A stretch of DNA of 10,088 nucleotides from the NCBI GenBank assembly GCA_019246455.1, contig JAFAQJ010000284.1, positions 1 to 10,088 of the forward strand, given 5' to 3'. Source of the DNA: Pseudolabrys sp. (lineage in GTDB: Bacteria > Pseudomonadota > Alphaproteobacteria > Rhizobiales > Xanthobacteraceae). Shown one piece after another: positions 9,086 to 10,088 of the stretch (position 1 is its first letter; every line of letters begins with the position of its first letter). The position numbers and the translations under genes were made by a program. The notes below the pieces were generated by a model. That model ran no database searches. It was given only the letters and a program-made list of their open reading frames with translations, and had not been told where the DNA came from.

Positions 9086-9113
9086 GTTCGCGAATTTTAG
9101 ATCAGCCTCAGCG

Positions 9114-10088
9114 TCAGCTCGCGCCGCCGCACTTCTTGGTGACCTTGTTGTAGTTGCCGCACTTGAGCGTCACCCAGTCGGCTTCGAGATCCTTCGAGCC
9201 GGGCAGGTAGGCGGACCACGCCGCGCCGGGCACGAGACCCTTGGTCTTCCACACTACGTCGAACTGGCCGTCCGGGCGGATTTCGCCGATGTAGACCGGC
9301 TTCGTGATGTGGTGGTTTGGCAGCATCTTCGAGACGCCGCCCGTCAGGTTCGGCGCTTCGATGCCGGGGAGGGCGTCGATCACCTTGTCGGCGTCGGTCG
9401 ATTTCACTTTCTCGACCGCCTTGACCCACATGGCAAAGCCGATCACGTGAGCTTCCATCGGGTCGTTGGTGGTGCGCTTCGGGTTCTTGGTGAAGGCCTG
9501 CCACTTCTTGATGAACTCGGCGTTGGCCGGGGTCTTGATCGACTCGAAGTAATTCCAGGCGGCGAGGTGGCCGACCAGCGGCTTGGTGTCGAGACCGGCG
9601 AGCTCTTCTTCGCCGACCGAGAACGCCACCACCGGGATGTCCTTGGCCTTGACGCCCTGGTTGCCGAGCTCCTTGTAGAACGGCACGTTGGCGTCACCGT
9701 TGATGGTCGATACCACCGCGGTCTTCTTGCCCGCCGAGCCGAACTTCTTGATGTCCGACACGATGGTCTGCCAGTCGGAATGACCGAACGGCGTGTAGTT
9801 GATCATGATATCTTCCTTCGCGACGCCCTTCGAGATGAGGTACGCCTCGAGGATCTTGTTGGTCGTGCGCGGATAGACGTAGTCGGTGCCTTCCAGCACC
9901 CACCGCTTCACCTCACCGCCGTCCTTCGACATCAGATAGTCGACGGCCGGAATCGCCTGCTGGTTCGGCGCTTCGATGCCGGGGAGGGCGTCGATCACCT
10001 TGTCGGCGTCGGTCGATTTCACTTTCTCGACCGCCTTGACCCACATGGCAAAGCCGATCACGTGAGCTTCCATCGGGTCGTTGGTGGT
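9114..10088 (-). CDS. urtA: Urea ABC transporter substrate-binding protein UrtA, 3' part with anomalous 5' end
   Basis: UrtA is the periplasmic urea-binding protein of the importer. From 9961 down to the TGA at 9114-9116 the frame gives about 282 residues of typical UrtA: QQAIPAVDYLMSKDGGEVKR, GTDYVYPRTTNKILEAYL, NYTPFGHSDWQTIVSDIKKF, STINGDANVPFYKELGNQGV, PVVAFSVGEEELAGLDTKPL, HLAAWNYFESI, and a C-terminal tail with two Cys (KCGNYNKVTKKCGG) that may pair. The N-terminal 160 or so residues and the signal peptide expected in a precursor of about 430-440 residues are missing. In their place the frame continues, without a stop, into an exact copy of the protein's own segment TTNDPMEAHVIGF...LPGIEAPN. 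In known UrtA proteins a motif ending in AAPN comes before QQAIPAVDYL, so the join is at a shared APN. The in-frame ATG at 10071-10073 is inside the copy and is not a credible start. Confidence 0.93.
   Translation of the reverse strand, partial: TTNDPMEAHVIGFAMWVKAVEKVKSTDADKVIDALPGIEAPNQQAIPAVDYLMSKDGGEVKRWVLEGTDYVYPRTTNKILEAYLISKGVAKEDIMINYTPFGHSDWQTIVSDIKKFGSAGKKTAVVSTINGDANVPFYKELGNQGVKAKDIPVVAFSVGEEELAGLDTKPLVGHLAAWNYFESIKTPANAEFIKKWQAFTKNPKRTTNDPMEAHVIGFAMWVKAVEKVKSTDADKVIDALPGIEAPNLTGGVSKMLPNHHITKPVYIGEIRPDGQFDVVWKTKGLVPGAAWSAYLPGSKDLEADWVTLKCGNYNKVTKKCGGAS
9347..9473. repeat. Internal copy of a 127-bp exact direct repeat (native position in urtA)
   Basis: This is identical over 127 bases to 9962-10088, in the same orientation and exactly 615 bases (205 codons) away. 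It codes for TTNDPMEAHVIGF through LPGIEAPN in the C-terminal lobe of UrtA. Its flanks continue the normal UrtA sequence on both sides (NPKR before, LTGGVSKML after), so this is the genuine location. The left boundary is sharp: the base before it is A at 9346 but T at 9961. Confidence 0.97.
9962..10088. repeat. Terminal copy of the 127-bp exact direct repeat, at the window edge
   Basis: This second copy runs to the last base of the window, so its true length cannot be seen. It keeps the UrtA reading frame but sits where a different, more N-terminal part of UrtA should be. The junction is at 9961/9962, where GCGCCGAACC is shared by the APN codons of the duplicated segment and probably by the AAPNQQ codons expected at the native site. 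A length of 127 is also the largest k-mer commonly used by short-read assemblers, which is why an artefact is favoured. Confidence 0.97.

Noticed and set aside
8165..9100. A 311-codon plus-strand open frame, His- and Arg-rich, opposite urtB.
   Set aside because: It is the antisense of a GC-rich gene and has no recognisable domain or ribosome site. Similar plus-strand frames (for example 1447-2109, 230-868 and 3123-3890) have the same explanation.
9114..10073. Taking the ATG at 10071-10073 as the urtA start, giving a complete 319-residue protein.
   Set aside because: That ATG is the internal Met of the duplicated PMEAHVIGF segment. It has no signal peptide, and the frame stays open to the edge.

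Overview
The window is one stretch of a urea uptake and breakdown operon, with every supportable gene on the minus strand. The high GC content, the fused urt-ure gene order and the protein sequences suggest an alphaproteobacterium, probably a Hyphomicrobiales relative (Bradyrhizobium/Xanthobacteraceae type). This is inferred from remembered family sequences; no database search was run.

In transcription order (right to left): urtA (3' part only), urtB, urtC, urtD and urtE encode the ABC-type urea transporter. They are followed directly by ureD, ureA, a hupE/ureJ-type nickel permease, ureB, ureC, a small ABM-domain monooxygenase-like gene, ureE and the start of ureF, which runs off the left edge. 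The expected last accessory gene, ureG, would lie beyond that edge. UrtA captures urea in the periplasm. UrtB/UrtC form the membrane channel and UrtD/UrtE supply ATP hydrolysis. UreA, UreB and UreC form the nickel urease, UreD, UreE and UreF build its metal centre, and the HupE/UreJ protein probably supplies nickel.

Packing is very tight. Neighbouring genes overlap (ATGA, TAATG and TGATG junctions) or lie 2-24 bases apart, and two Shine-Dalgarno sites begin inside the previous stop codon. The only sizeable gap is the 79 bases between urtA and urtB, which hold a perfect GC-rich inverted repeat. No stretch over 300 bases lacks a gene. No promoter is visible; the main one should lie upstream of urtA, outside the window. 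No RNA gene, insertion sequence, CRISPR array or phage gene was seen.

The main anomaly is at the right edge. The last 127 bases (9962-10088) are an exact in-frame copy of an internal urtA segment (9347-9473), placed where the N-terminal half of UrtA should be. This is either a real 615-base tandem duplication or, more probably, an assembly artefact at a contig end. Apart from this, the window is a well-known pathway with two less usual passengers (the nickel permease between ureA and ureB, and the ABM gene between ureC and ureE). I found no convincing undescribed system.
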